DNA of 41,851 bases from Thiomonas bhubaneswarensis (GCF_001418255.1 NZ_LIPV01000016.1:1-41851), one strand, 5' to 3'; shown: positions 22,182-30,140, counted from the stretch's first letter. Notes: generated by a model not told the origin, from the sequence alone. Numbers and translations: made by a program.

Positions 22182-25100
22182 ATGCCGATCACGAAAGCCG
22201 AGGCGCAAGGGGTGACGCGGGCTTTCGTCCGCGACTACCCCGGTGCGCTGGAGCTGGCCTACAAGTTCCGCGAGGACGCGGCCGAGCTGTACGGGCCGCG
22301 TGCGGCCGAGGTGCCGGCCGACATGAAGGGCGGCTACGTGCCCAAGGAGACGATGCACGCCGGCCGCGCCTACCGTGGCCGCGTGGACGTGCCCTTGCAG
22401 AACGTCGAGAGCGCCGGCGACCTGCTGATGACGTTGCGGCACGAGGTGTTGGGCCACTACGGGGCCAATACCTTCGCGCCTGGCGAGAAGCGCGCCTTGC
22501 TGGACGGCCTGGCGGCCGCCCGCAACGAACCCACCCTCAAGCCGCTATGGGATGACGTGAATCGGCGCTACGCCGGCCAGTCCCTGGACGTGCGCGCCGA
22601 GGAAGTGTTTGCCCTGCACTGCGAGGGCATCGAGCCGAGCCAGCACCAGGTCGCCGACCAGGTGCAGCAGCGCGGCCAACAGTCATTCACGGAAACCTGC
22701 ATCGCCCGCGTGCGGCCCATGCAGGCCGACGACCTGCACAACATCGTGTGCATGGTCGCCCAGGGCCTGCGCGACCGTTCCCGGACGCAGCAGAACTTCC
22801 CTCAGTTCAACGAGCTATTCCGAAGGGACGAGAACATGGAGCCGAAGAAGCCGTTTCACGAAGTCGTGGCCGAAAAGCTGATCGAGCAGCTCAAGGCCGG
22901 CACCGCACCGTGGCAAAAGCCGTGGGAGCCGGGCGAACCCAACGCCTACCTGCCGATGAACCCGACCACCGGCAAGCGGTACAAGGGCATCAACGCGATT
23001 CACCTGATGGCCCAGGGCCGCAGCGATGCGCGCTGGATGACCTACAAGCAGGCGGCCGCCGTGGGCGCGCAGGTTCGCAAGGGCGAGAAAGGCACGCCGG
23101 TTCAATACTGGAAGTTCAGCGAAGAGCAAGACAAGCTGGACGACAGCGGCCGGCCCGTCCTCGATGCGAAGGGCCAGCCGGTCAAGGAAACCGTCATGCT
23201 GGAGCGGCCGCGCGTGTTCTTTGCGACCGTGTTCAACGGCGAGCAGATCGACGGCCTGCCGCCGCTCCAGCCGAAGAAGGAACAGACCTGGAACGCGGTC
23301 GAGCGCGCCGAGCACATCCTGAAAGCCTCGGGCGCAACGATCACCCACGTCGCCGGTGATCGGGCGTTCTACCGCCCTTCGACCGACAGCATCACCCTGC
23401 CGGAGCGCGGCCAGTTCCCCAGCTCCGACCGCTACTACGCGACCGCGCTGCACGAGCTGGGCCACTGGACGGGCCACGCTTCGCGCCTTGACCGCGACCT
23501 GGCGCACCCGTTCGGGAGCGAGGGTTACGCCAAGGAAGAGCTGCGCGCCGAGATCGCTTCCATGATCGTTGGCGACGAGCTGGGCATCGGCCACGATCCG
23601 GGCCAGCACGCCGCCTATGTGGGTTCGTGGATCAAGGCGCTGCAAGACGAGCCGCTGGAGGTGTTCCGCGCGGCCGCCGACGCCGAGAAGATTCACGACT
23701 ACGTGCTGGCCTTCGAGCAGCAGCAGGTTCAGGAGCAAGACCAGCAGCAGAGCCAGGCCCAGGACGAAGCCGTGGCCCAGGCCCTCGCCGTGGACATTGC
23801 CGAAGTCCTGGACAACCCGGACGTGTCTTTCAGCCACTACCAGGCATTCCAGGGCGACACCCTGGAAGACGCCTTGCGCAGCCGTGGCCTCGAAACCGTG
23901 GGCAGCATCACCGGCACCGATCCCGAGCAGTTCTACGCGGTCGCCCATGACCGGCTGTCGCCGGTGTTCGGCATTGACCCGAGCCACACCGACACCGACA
24001 ACGCCTACCTGGAGCGCAAGGGCCTGGCGCAAGAGTTCGCCAACATGGCCGAACAGCTCCACCTCGCGCAGCAGCTTCAGCAGCACGGCGAACAGATCGT
24101 GTCCGGCATCGACGCCGAAGCCCGGTGGAGCGACGGCCAACGCATCTTTGCGTTCCACGACCAGGACGGCGAACCCCACCAGGTTCGCAGCCTGGACGAG
24201 CTGAACAACTACGCGCCCGACCAGTTGATGGCCCTGCCGGCGCTGACCCAGCAGCAAGCGGCCGTCGCAGACCAGGAGGCGAACATGACCCCACCGACCA
24301 ACGACCAGGCGGCCGCCCTGCTGGCCGCCCATCCTGCCGACGCGGTGCAGGGCATCGAGCAGGCCGCCGCCGCGCGCCGGCAGCTCGCCGCCGGCGAGAT
24401 CGACGGCCAGGCGTTCGCCGACGCGACCCGTCAACACCTTGGCGTCGAGCTGCCGCCCGACTGGAGCGGCGAGCTGCGCATCGTCGGCGTGGCCGAACAG
24501 GACGGCCAGACCGTCGATGCCGCCCAGGCCGGCATCGAGCCGCAGGCGTTCCAGGTGTACGCGCGCAAGGCCGATGCGCAGTTCGGCGAGGACGCTTTTG
24601 CCTTCGTGGCCGGCACCCGCACCGAGGGCCAGGCCGAGGCGCTGGCCGAGCGCCTGCACCTGGTCGATGCGCTGGGCACCGACAACCAGCACGAGCGCGC
24701 CGCCAAGCTGGCCCGCGTGCAGGAAGAGCGTGTACGGCGCGACCCCAACGCGACCGAAGAGGACATTTCAGCCGCTAAAGAGGCTCGCAAGACCGCCGAA
24801 GCGTCGGCCATGCTCAACGACACCGACGCACAGCGCCGCGCGGCCGAGCTGGAGCGCCAGGAGCGCGAGCGGCAGCAGGTGCAGCCGCAGGGCGAGAAGC
24901 CCGAACGGCAGTACATCAACGTGCCGTACAAGGAGAAGGACGAGGCCAAGGGCCTCGGGGCGCGCTGGGATCGGCAACAACAGTCCTGGTACGTGCCGCC
25001 GGGCACCGATGCCGCACCCTTCGCCAAGTGGGCGCAGGGAGCCGCTACAGCGGCCGTAGAGCCGCGTTCGGCCCAGCAGGCACCCGAAGCCCAGGGCGAG

Positions 25101-26528
25101 GCGCAGAAGCCCTCGCAGCAGGCGCAGCAGGCCCGCCAGTACCTGGCGGTGCCCTACGAGCAGCGCAACGCCGCCAAGGCCGCCGGCGCGCTTTGGGACA
25201 AGGCCGCGAAGTCCTGGTATGTCGGCCCGCGTGCCGACGCGGCGAAGCTCGAACGCTGGAAGCCCGAGAACGTGCAGGCCCAGCAAGGGCCAGCGATGAC
25301 GCCAAGGGAGGAGTTTGCCGAGGCCATGCGCAGCGCCGGCCTGTTCACCGGCAGCAACGCCCAGGGCGATCACCCGATCATGGACGGCAAGCGGCACCGC
25401 GTGCCGGTCGAGGGCGGCAAGAAGGGCGCGCTCGATGGCTTCTACGTGGGCCACCTGGACGGGCATCCGGCCGGGCGGATCATCAACAACAAGACCGGCA
25501 CGGACATTACCTGGAAGAGCAAGGGCTACGCCTTGAGCGACCAGGAGAAGGCCAAGCTACAGGCCGAGGCGGCCGAGAAGCTGGCACAGCGTGCCGTCGA
25601 GCAGGACAAAGCCCAGGAGGCTACCGCGCAGCGCGTCGGCCGGCAGATGGCCGACCTCGTGCCCATCGAGCAGCCGACGCCCTATCTGCAAGCCAAGGGC
25701 ATCCAGGCGCAGGCCGGCGTGATGACCGACCGCGAAGGCCAGAAGACCTACATCCCGGCCTTCGACGCAGATGGCAAGCAATGGACGATGCAGTACATCC
25801 AGGAGGACGGCACCAAGCGGTTCGCCAAGGACTCGAAGAAGGAAGGATGCTTCCACCCGGTCGGCGGCATGGACGCCCTGGCGGCCGCGCCGGCGCTGGT
25901 GATCTCCGAGGGCTACGCCACGGCGGCCCAGGTGGCCGAGGCCGTGGGCCACGCCACGGTCGCCGCCTTCGACAGCGGCAACCTTGAGGCCGTGGCGAAG
26001 GCGCTGCACGCCAAGTTCCCGGACAAGCCGGTCATCATCGCCGGCGACGACGACCGGCACCTGGTCATGACCCACGGCAACAACCCCGGTCGGGAGAAGG
26101 CCGAGGCGGCCGCCCAGGCCGTGGGCGGCAAGGCGATCTTCCCGATCTTCGCGCCGGCCGAGAACACCTACCCGCGCGACTTGCCCGCCATCACGCCCGA
26201 CAGCTTCAAGACCCACCTCCGCGCCGAGCAGCGCCTTGCCGACGCCGCCGCCGGCAAGGTCGAGCTGGCCGGCGACGAGGCGGCCAAGCTCAAGGCGTCG
26301 ATGTTGAGCGGCGCGCAGATCGCGGCACTGTCCACGATGAAGCAGCACACCGACTTCAACGACCTGGCGCACAAGAGCGAGCTGGGCATCGAGGGCGTGA
26401 AGCGGCAGATCGGCGCGGCCATCAGCCAGGTGCAGCGCGACGAACAGCAGCACCAGGAGCAGAAGCACGTCGAGAAAAAGCAACAGCAGATCGAGCAGCG
26501 CCCACGGCGGGCCGCTCGCATCGGATAA
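22182..26528 (+). CDS. traC: TraC DNA primase, long polyvalent form
   Basis: 1448-aa conjugative primase, transferred with the DNA to prime the complementary strand. Order: residues 1-215, a domain with HEVLGH (87-92); from about 219 an ArdC-like single-strand-binding region, then a zinc-protease motif HELGHWTGH (424-432); two DUF5710-like repeats (about 909-950 and 985-1025, with GARWD and GALWD); and the primase/Toprim domain with EGYATA (1243-1248) and AGDDD. In-frame restarts with good ribosome sites occur at ATG 22836 (1230 aa) and ATG 24285 (AGGAGG; 747 aa, about 82 kDa), in line with the several TraC forms reported for R751. RP4 TraC1 is only 1061 aa. Confidence 0.94.
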   Translation: MPITKAEAQGVTRAFVRDYPGALELAYKFREDAAELYGPRAAEVPADMKGGYVPKETMHAGRAYRGRVDVPLQNVESAGDLLMTLRHEVLGHYGANTFAPGEKRALLDGLAAARNEPTLKPLWDDVNRRYAGQSLDVRAEEVFALHCEGIEPSQHQVADQVQQRGQQSFTETCIARVRPMQADDLHNIVCMVAQGLRDRSRTQQNFPQFNELFRRDENMEPKKPFHEVVAEKLIEQLKAGTAPWQKPWEPGEPNAYLPMNPTTGKRYKGINAIHLMAQGRSDARWMTYKQAAAVGAQVRKGEKGTPVQYWKFSEEQDKLDDSGRPVLDAKGQPVKETVMLERPRVFFATVFNGEQIDGLPPLQPKKEQTWNAVERAEHILKASGATITHVAGDRAFYRPSTDSITLPERGQFPSSDRYYATALHELGHWTGHASRLDRDLAHPFGSEGYAKEELRAEIASMIVGDELGIGHDPGQHAAYVGSWIKALQDEPLEVFRAAADAEKIHDYVLAFEQQQVQEQDQQQSQAQDEAVAQALAVDIAEVLDNPDVSFSHYQAFQGDTLEDALRSRGLETVGSITGTDPEQFYAVAHDRLSPVFGIDPSHTDTDNAYLERKGLAQEFANMAEQLHLAQQLQQHGEQIVSGIDAEARWSDGQRIFAFHDQDGEPHQVRSLDELNNYAPDQLMALPALTQQQAAVADQEANMTPPTNDQAAALLAAHPADAVQGIEQAAAARRQLAAGEIDGQAFADATRQHLGVELPPDWSGELRIVGVAEQDGQTVDAAQAGIEPQAFQVYARKADAQFGEDAFAFVAGTRTEGQAEALAERLHLVDALGTDNQHERAAKLARVQEERVRRDPNATEEDISAAKEARKTAEASAMLNDTDAQRRAAELERQERERQQVQPQGEKPERQYINVPYKEKDEAKGLGARWDRQQQSWYVPPGTDAAPFAKWAQGAATAAVEPRSAQQAPEAQGEAQKPSQQAQQARQYLAVPYEQRNAAKAAGALWDKAAKSWYVGPRADAAKLERWKPENVQAQQGPAMTPREEFAEAMRSAGLFTGSNAQGDHPIMDGKRHRVPVEGGKKGALDGFYVGHLDGHPAGRIINNKTGTDITWKSKGYALSDQEKAKLQAEAAEKLAQRAVEQDKAQEATAQRVGRQMADLVPIEQPTPYLQAKGIQAQAGVMTDREGQKTYIPAFDADGKQWTMQYIQEDGTKRFAKDSKKEGCFHPVGGMDALAAAPALVISEGYATAAQVAEAVGHATVAAFDSGNLEAVAKALHAKFPDKPVIIAGDDDRHLVMTHGNNPGREKAEAAAQAVGGKAIFPIFAPAENTYPRDLPAITPDSFKTHLRAEQRLADAAAGKVELAGDEAAKLKASMLSGAQIAALSTMKQHTDFNDLAHKSELGIEGVKRQIGAAISQVQRDEQQHQEQKHVEKKQQQIEQRPRRAARIG
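24767..24779. promoter_or_regulatory. Near-match KorB operator inside traC
   Basis: TTCAGCCGCTAAA, one mismatch from the KorB consensus, in the traC coding sequence (encoding SAAK). It may be a weak KorB site or a decayed operator. Confidence 0.4.
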
Positions 26529-26570
26529 GTCGAAAAATCCGGCTAAAGTGGCCGAGCTGCACATCAGGCC

Positions 26571-26616
26571 GCGCGGTTTTCCTCCCTGATCGCCGGCGCG
26601 GTTTCTTCCTCCCTGA
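26571..26616. repeat. Short imperfect direct repeat after traC
   Basis: GCGCGGTTTTCCTCCCTGA (26571-26589) is repeated at 26596-26616 with a two-base insertion. It lies between the traC stop and its terminator; function unknown. Confidence 0.5.
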
Positions 26617-26632
26617 ACCGCATGCAGACTTG

Positions 26633-26663
26633 CCGCCTCGGACACCCCGAGGCGGTTTTTTTT
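26633..26663 (+). terminator. Terminator after traC
   Basis: Perfect 9-bp stem CCGCCTCGG / CCGAGGCGG with loop ACACC, then eight T residues. It ends the Tra1 transcript. CTCGAG and the first unit of repeat cluster C follow after seven bases. Confidence 0.9.
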
Positions 26664-26670
26664 CGCCTCG

Positions 26671-26898
26671 CTCGAGCATCGCCGCATCCGACGATGCCGA
26701 GACGACCAGGCCGCGCGCACGTCGAGCTGCAGCATCGCCATTGCCGACGATGGCACCAGGTCGCCGGCGGTGGCCACCGACCTCGAGCTGGCATCGCCGC
26801 ATCCGACGATGCGCGCCGGCGTCGACCATCGCCAGGTCTGACGATGGCGGCCGCCCTGCCCTGGATCTCGCATCGCCATTTCTGGCGATGAGATCCAC
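26671..26898. repeat. Repeat cluster C (five hairpin units) between traC and parA
   Basis: Units at 26677-26696 (after CTCGAG), 26733-26752 (after CTGCAG), 26792-26811 (after CTCGAGCTGG), 26827-26846 (after GTCGAC) and 26871-26890 (within GGATCTCG...AGATCC). The order of flanking palindromes is the same as in cluster A at oriV. This is the tra-trb insertion hot spot of IncP-1beta plasmids. No gene is seen in 26529-27018. Confidence 0.85.
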
Positions 26899-26979
26899 GG
26901 AGCGGCCATTTAGACCCGCCAACAACGACCCGGCCAAGATAAACCGCATGACGGCCTTTTTGGCCGGGGGTAGCATGAC

Positions 26980-27009
26980 CGGACACTTTGCGTATACCCA
27001 AAATGACCG
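26980..27009. other. Candidate resolution/operator site for parA
   Basis: A 30-bp imperfect palindrome whose 11-bp arms CGGACACTTTG (26980-26990) and CAAAATGACCG (26999-27009) pair at 9 of 11 positions around a central GTATAC. This resembles a serine-resolvase crossover site with a TATA-like centre and runs into the parA ribosome site, so binding could also autoregulate parA. Accessory resolvase subsites were not clearly found. Confidence 0.45.
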
Positions 27010-27018
27010 GAGGAACCC

Positions 27019-27870
27019 ATGACCAGCCGCAACGGCTACTTCCCAGGCAAGACCAAGGCGAAGGGCAGCGCGATCATCACGCCGCGCACCGCCCAGGAAA
27101 CACAGATCGCGGCCATGCCGCGCCAGTCACGCGCAGCGCGGCAGGCGCTCGCCAAGACGCCACCGCTGCGCGTCGGCGGCGATGGCCTGGTCGAAGGTGC
27201 CGACCGCATCATGCGGACGCCGACCGAGCACCAGGCCGCCGGCGTCGCCTTCAAGGTCGCGCGCATCTACTTGCGCGTCAGCACCGACGAGCAGGACTTG
27301 ACCAGGCAGGCCGCCATCGTGGAGAGCACCAGGGCCGCCGGCTTCTACGTCGCCGGCATCTACCGCGAGAAGGCTTCGGGCGCTCGCGCCGATCGCGCCG
27401 AGCTGCTACGCATGATCGGCGACCTGCAACCCGGTGAAGTCGTCGTTGCGGAGAAGATCGACCGCATCAGCCGCCTGCCGCTGCCCGAGGCCGAACGCCT
27501 CGTGGCCTCGATCCGCGCCCAGGGCGCGCGCCTGGCTGTCCCTGGCGTGGTCGATCTATCCGACCTGGCCGCCGAGGCGAAGGGCGTGGCAAAGGTGGTG
27601 CTGGAGTCGATCCAGGACATGCTTTTGAAGCTGGCGTTGCAGATGGCCCGTGACGACTACGAGGATCGCCGCGAGCGGCAGCGGCAGGGCGTCGAGCTGG
27701 CGAAGGACGCCGGCCGCTACACCGGCCGCAAGGCCAACACGAAGGTGCATGAACGCATCGTGGCGCTGCGCACCGCAGGCCACAGCATTCCAGAGACGGC
27801 CAGGCTGGCCGGGTGCAGTGAAAGCCAGGTCAAGCGCGTATGGGCGCTGCACAACCAGGCGCAGGCGTGA
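27019..27870 (+). CDS. parA: ParA serine recombinase (plasmid multimer resolvase)
   Basis: 283-aa serine recombinase, called parA in IncP nomenclature, unrelated to partition ATPases. The catalytic domain starts at about residue 79 with VARIYLRVSTDEQDLTRQA (Ser88); KIDRISRLPL is the conserved arginine region; the C-terminal helix-turn-helix is HSIPETARLAGCSESQVKRV. It has about 75 extra residues before the catalytic domain, rich in Lys, Arg and Ala; starts at Met33 or Met65 would shorten these, but the ribosome site GGAGGAA points to 27019. Likely role: resolving plasmid multimers. Convergent with upf31.0, with stops one base apart. Confidence 0.9.
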   Translation: MTSRNGYFPGKTKAKGSAIITPRTAQETQIAAMPRQSRAARQALAKTPPLRVGGDGLVEGADRIMRTPTEHQAAGVAFKVARIYLRVSTDEQDLTRQAAIVESTRAAGFYVAGIYREKASGARADRAELLRMIGDLQPGEVVVAEKIDRISRLPLPEAERLVASIRAQGARLAVPGVVDLSDLAAEAKGVAKVVLESIQDMLLKLALQMARDDYEDRRERQRQGVELAKDAGRYTGRKANTKVHERIVALRTAGHSIPETARLAGCSESQVKRVWALHNQAQA

Positions 27871-27871
27871 C

Positions 27872-28546
27872 CTACTCGGCCGCCTCCAGCTCGCGCAGAC
27901 ATTCCATGATCGCCGCCCGCTCCAGTGGATCGAGCTTGGCGAGCTTCGCTTGCCAGCGGGCTTTCTTCCGCTTGATGCGCTCGCGCTCGCGGAAGTTGCT
28001 GCCGAGGTAGCGCAGATCGTGCAGCTCGGCCGGCTCGGGGTAGTTCATCCACAGCCGTTCGATAGCGATGCCGCCGCGCGTCATCGCGTTGAAGTCGATG
28101 GTTCGCCATGACGCCAAGGGAGAGCTGTCATAGATCGTTGAGCTGTAGCCCGACACCATCACCGCGCACGGCAGGCCGGCCAGCACGTCGAGCAGCCGCA
28201 CGTGGTCGGCGTCGTCGTATTCGTGGCGGTAGAGCTTGCCGCCGCGCCGGCTGTCCATCACGTAGGGCGGATCGACGTAGACGAACTCGGAGCCGGTGAA
28301 CTGGTGTGACTCCAGCCAGGCCACGGCGTCGCCGTGGTGCAGCTCCAGGCCGGGCACGTCGAGCTGCTGCCAGACCTCGATCACCTCGGGATCAACGTCG
28401 ATGCCGACGCTGCGGGCAGCGGGCCGCTTGCGCTCCAGGATGTTGCCGCCGCCCAGGTGCGTTTCGATGTACGTGTCGTGAGGCGGGATGTTGTTGATGA
28501 TCGTCTGGTAGACGCCGGCACCGCCCTTGCCGCCGGGGTATCTCAT
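27872..28546 (-). CDS. upf31.0: Upf31.0, D12-class DNA adenine methyltransferase
   Basis: 224-aa N6-adenine methyltransferase: SAM-binding motif at the start (MRYPGGKGGAGVY and THLGGGNILERKRPAA) and the catalytic VYVDPPYVMD. The ATG at 28546 follows AGGAAGAAGG; an upstream in-frame start at 28729 would read through repeat cluster D and is rejected. No endonuclease is next to it, so it acts as an orphan, possibly shielding the plasmid from host restriction or altering gene expression. It is known in R751-type plasmids; the target site is unknown. Confidence 0.88.
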   Translation of the reverse strand: MRYPGGKGGAGVYQTIINNIPPHDTYIETHLGGGNILERKRPAARSVGIDVDPEVIEVWQQLDVPGLELHHGDAVAWLESHQFTGSEFVYVDPPYVMDSRRGGKLYRHEYDDADHVRLLDVLAGLPCAVMVSGYSSTIYDSSPLASWRTIDFNAMTRGGIAIERLWMNYPEPAELHDLRYLGSNFRERERIKRKKARWQAKLAKLDPLERAAIMECLRELEAAE

Positions 28547-28574
28547 GGCCTTCTTCCTGGAGTAAATCGGGACT

Positions 28575-28691
28575 TGGCCAGCATCGTCAGAAATGGCGAT
28601 GCTGTCAAGGGAAGCCGGCGGGGCCTGCATCGTCAGAGCCGACGATGCGAAGCTGCTGGAGCGACCTGCAGCACCGCCAAGAATGGCGATG
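28575..28691. repeat. Repeat cluster D (three hairpin units) between upf31.0 and upf30.5
   Basis: Units at 28582-28601 (after TGGCCAG), 28628-28647 (after GGGCCTG; perfect 7-bp arms CATCGTC/GACGATG) and 28672-28691 (after CTGCAG, begins caccgcc). The last two match the order and flanks of the last two units in klcB. Confidence 0.82.
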
Positions 28692-28700
28692 CCGGATCGC

Positions 28701-29132
28701 TCAGTAGGTGGGGATGTAGACCACCTCAATGTCCACGCGCTGGTTCTCGCGCCGGCCCTCGGCCGTCGAGTTGTCGGCCACGAAGTCGGCGGCCGAAGCG
28801 AAGTTCACCATGATCTTGAGCGGCGAGACGCCGCGCGCCACCAGGTACGACCTGGCCGAGAGCGCACGACGCAGCGCAAGGGCCTCGTCGGCCGCGCTGG
28901 GCCGTAGCGTGCTGGTGCGCCCGCTGATGTAGATGATCGCCGCGTTCCTGGCGTCGGCCAGCAGTTCCAGGGCCTCGGGCGTCGGCTGGAAGGTCGCGCT
29001 GCTGTCGGGGAAGGAAACCGAGACGCCGGACTTGATCGGCGTGCCGAAGTTGCCGGCGTCGCCGGCGGCCAGTGCGCTTTGCGCGCTGACCAGGAACGCC
29101 AGAGAGAGGGCCAGAAGAACGGGTTTTCGCAT
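28701..29132 (-). CDS. upf30.5: Upf30.5, OmpA-family outer membrane/periplasmic protein
   Basis: 143 aa with a clear signal peptide (MRKPVLLALSLAFLVSAQSA, cleavage near ALAAG) and an OmpA-C-like peptidoglycan-binding domain: ISGRTSTLRPSAADEALALR, then NSTAEGRRENQRVDIEV. It probably anchors something to the cell wall, possibly the mating apparatus, but no role in transfer is established. ATG 29132 is preferred; TTG 29147 is possible. It follows trbP within 20 bp and may be co-transcribed with the trb operon. Confidence 0.85.
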   Translation of the reverse strand: MRKPVLLALSLAFLVSAQSALAAGDAGNFGTPIKSGVSVSFPDSSATFQPTPEALELLADARNAAIIYISGRTSTLRPSAADEALALRRALSARSYLVARGVSPLKIMVNFASAADFVADNSTAEGRRENQRVDIEVVYIPTY

Positions 29133-29147
29133 GGGGCAGGACTCCAA

Positions 29148-29846
29148 TCAGAAGAACAGGTAGCCGGCCTTGCTCATGGGGATGCGGATCAACCAGAGCG
29201 CGGCCAGGTGCAGCGGGTAATAGGCGTAGAAGGCCCAGCGCAGGCGCGGCACGCGCACATCGACACGCGAGGCCAGGAAGAGCACCGGCAGGGCCGCCAA
29301 GGCCCACAGGTTGCGATTGATGAACCACAGGGCCGCGCAGGCCAGCACCGCGACCGCCGCGGCGGCCCAGCTCGGCCGGCGCGTGTACGACCACACGGCC
29401 AGGCCGAAGGCCACGGCCGGCCACCAGTATTCGACCGAGCTGCCGCCGACCAGGAACGCGACGCCGGCGGCCGCCAGGTGCAGCTTGCCGCCACGTTCGA
29501 CCAGGTAGGCCGTGGCCGTGACGACCAGCAGCGTGAACATCACGTTGAGCGGCCACCAACCGGCGTACAGGCCACCGAGGGCCACGAAGGGCACCGAGGC
29601 CAGCGCGCCGAACACAGCCAGGCGCGACATGGTGCGGCCGTACACGCCGCGTTCGAGCGTGCCCGGCCGCGCCAGGTTGTAGGCCAGGACGAACACGAAA
29701 AGGGGGAGCGCCACGCGGCCGGCCTCGAACAGCACCGGCAGCGTCGCGTTGAACAGGTACTTGTTGACGTGATCGCCGGTCATGAGAGCCAGCGCGAGCC
29801 ACTTCAACGCTTCGACGGTTCCATCAGGAATCCGCAGGGCCTTCAT
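29148..29846 (-). CDS. trbP: TrbP, TraX-family membrane protein
   Basis: 232-aa polytopic inner-membrane protein of the TraX family (pilin N-acetylase relatives), with about seven hydrophobic segments and the conserved start VEALKWLALALMTGDHVNKY. The acetyl-acceptor role of F TraX does not obviously apply, since IncP pilin is cyclic. The start overlaps the trbO stop (ATGA 29846-29849 on the minus strand). Confidence 0.9.
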   Translation of the reverse strand: MKALRIPDGTVEALKWLALALMTGDHVNKYLFNATLPVLFEAGRVALPLFVFVLAYNLARPGTLERGVYGRTMSRLAVFGALASVPFVALGGLYAGWWPLNVMFTLLVVTATAYLVERGGKLHLAAAGVAFLVGGSSVEYWWPAVAFGLAVWSYTRRPSWAAAAVAVLACAALWFINRNLWALAALPVLFLASRVDVRVPRLRWAFYAYYPLHLAALWLIRIPMSKAGYLFF

Positions 29847-30112
29847 CAGCGCCGGCCCCCGCGAATCGCGTAGGCGCGCAGCACCAGGAAGATGATGTAG
29901 AGCGCGGGCAGCGAGAGTACGAAGGCGATGGGCTTGCCGATCCACGCCGGCAGTGCCCACAGCAGAAGGCCCAAGGCGAAGATCGGGCCGAGGCCCAGCA
30001 GAAGCAAATCGAGCTGGTTCTTGGCCTGCCCTTCCGCCCACTTGCAATAGGCTTGAAGCAACCGGCCGACGCCCAGCGTGTACCGCATCATGAAGGCGTG
30101 GAATTTGTCCAT
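29846..30112 (-). CDS. trbO: TrbO, small membrane protein
   Basis: 88 aa with two hydrophobic segments (DLLLLGLGPIFALGLLLWAL and IAFVLSLPALYIIFLVLRAY). Conserved IncP Tra2 gene, dispensable for transfer in RP4; function unknown. A perfect KorB operator sits directly upstream of its ATG. Confidence 0.87.
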   Translation of the reverse strand: MDKFHAFMMRYTLGVGRLLQAYCKWAEGQAKNQLDLLLLGLGPIFALGLLLWALPAWIGKPIAFVLSLPALYIIFLVLRAYAIRGGRR

Positions 30113-30113
30113 G

Positions 30114-30126
30114 TTTAGCCGCTAAA
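30114..30126. promoter_or_regulatory. KorB operator upstream of trbO
   Basis: Perfect TTTAGCCGCTAAA immediately before the trbO start codon, between trbN and trbO. It overlaps the trbO ribosome-site area and has no clear promoter. Confidence 0.9.
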
Positions 30127-30140
30127 TCGGAAGAGCCGGC

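Noticed and set aside
19992..22457. Long minus-strand open frame of 821 codons opposite traE-traD-traC
   Set aside because: It spans three real genes on the other strand and has no ribosome site or domain.
22440..22457. HEVLGH in TraC as a classical zinc protease site
   Set aside because: The histidines are five apart, not the four of HExxH; only HELGH at residues 424-428 fits the canonical pattern.
22815..24692. Minus-strand open frame of 625 codons opposite traC
   Set aside because: Shadow of the traC frame; composition typical of antisense GC-rich DNA.
28547..28729. Longer upf31.0 start at 28729
   Set aside because: The added 61 residues would be encoded by repeat cluster D and upf30.5 DNA; ATG 28546 has a good ribosome site and the family N-terminus MRYPGGKG.
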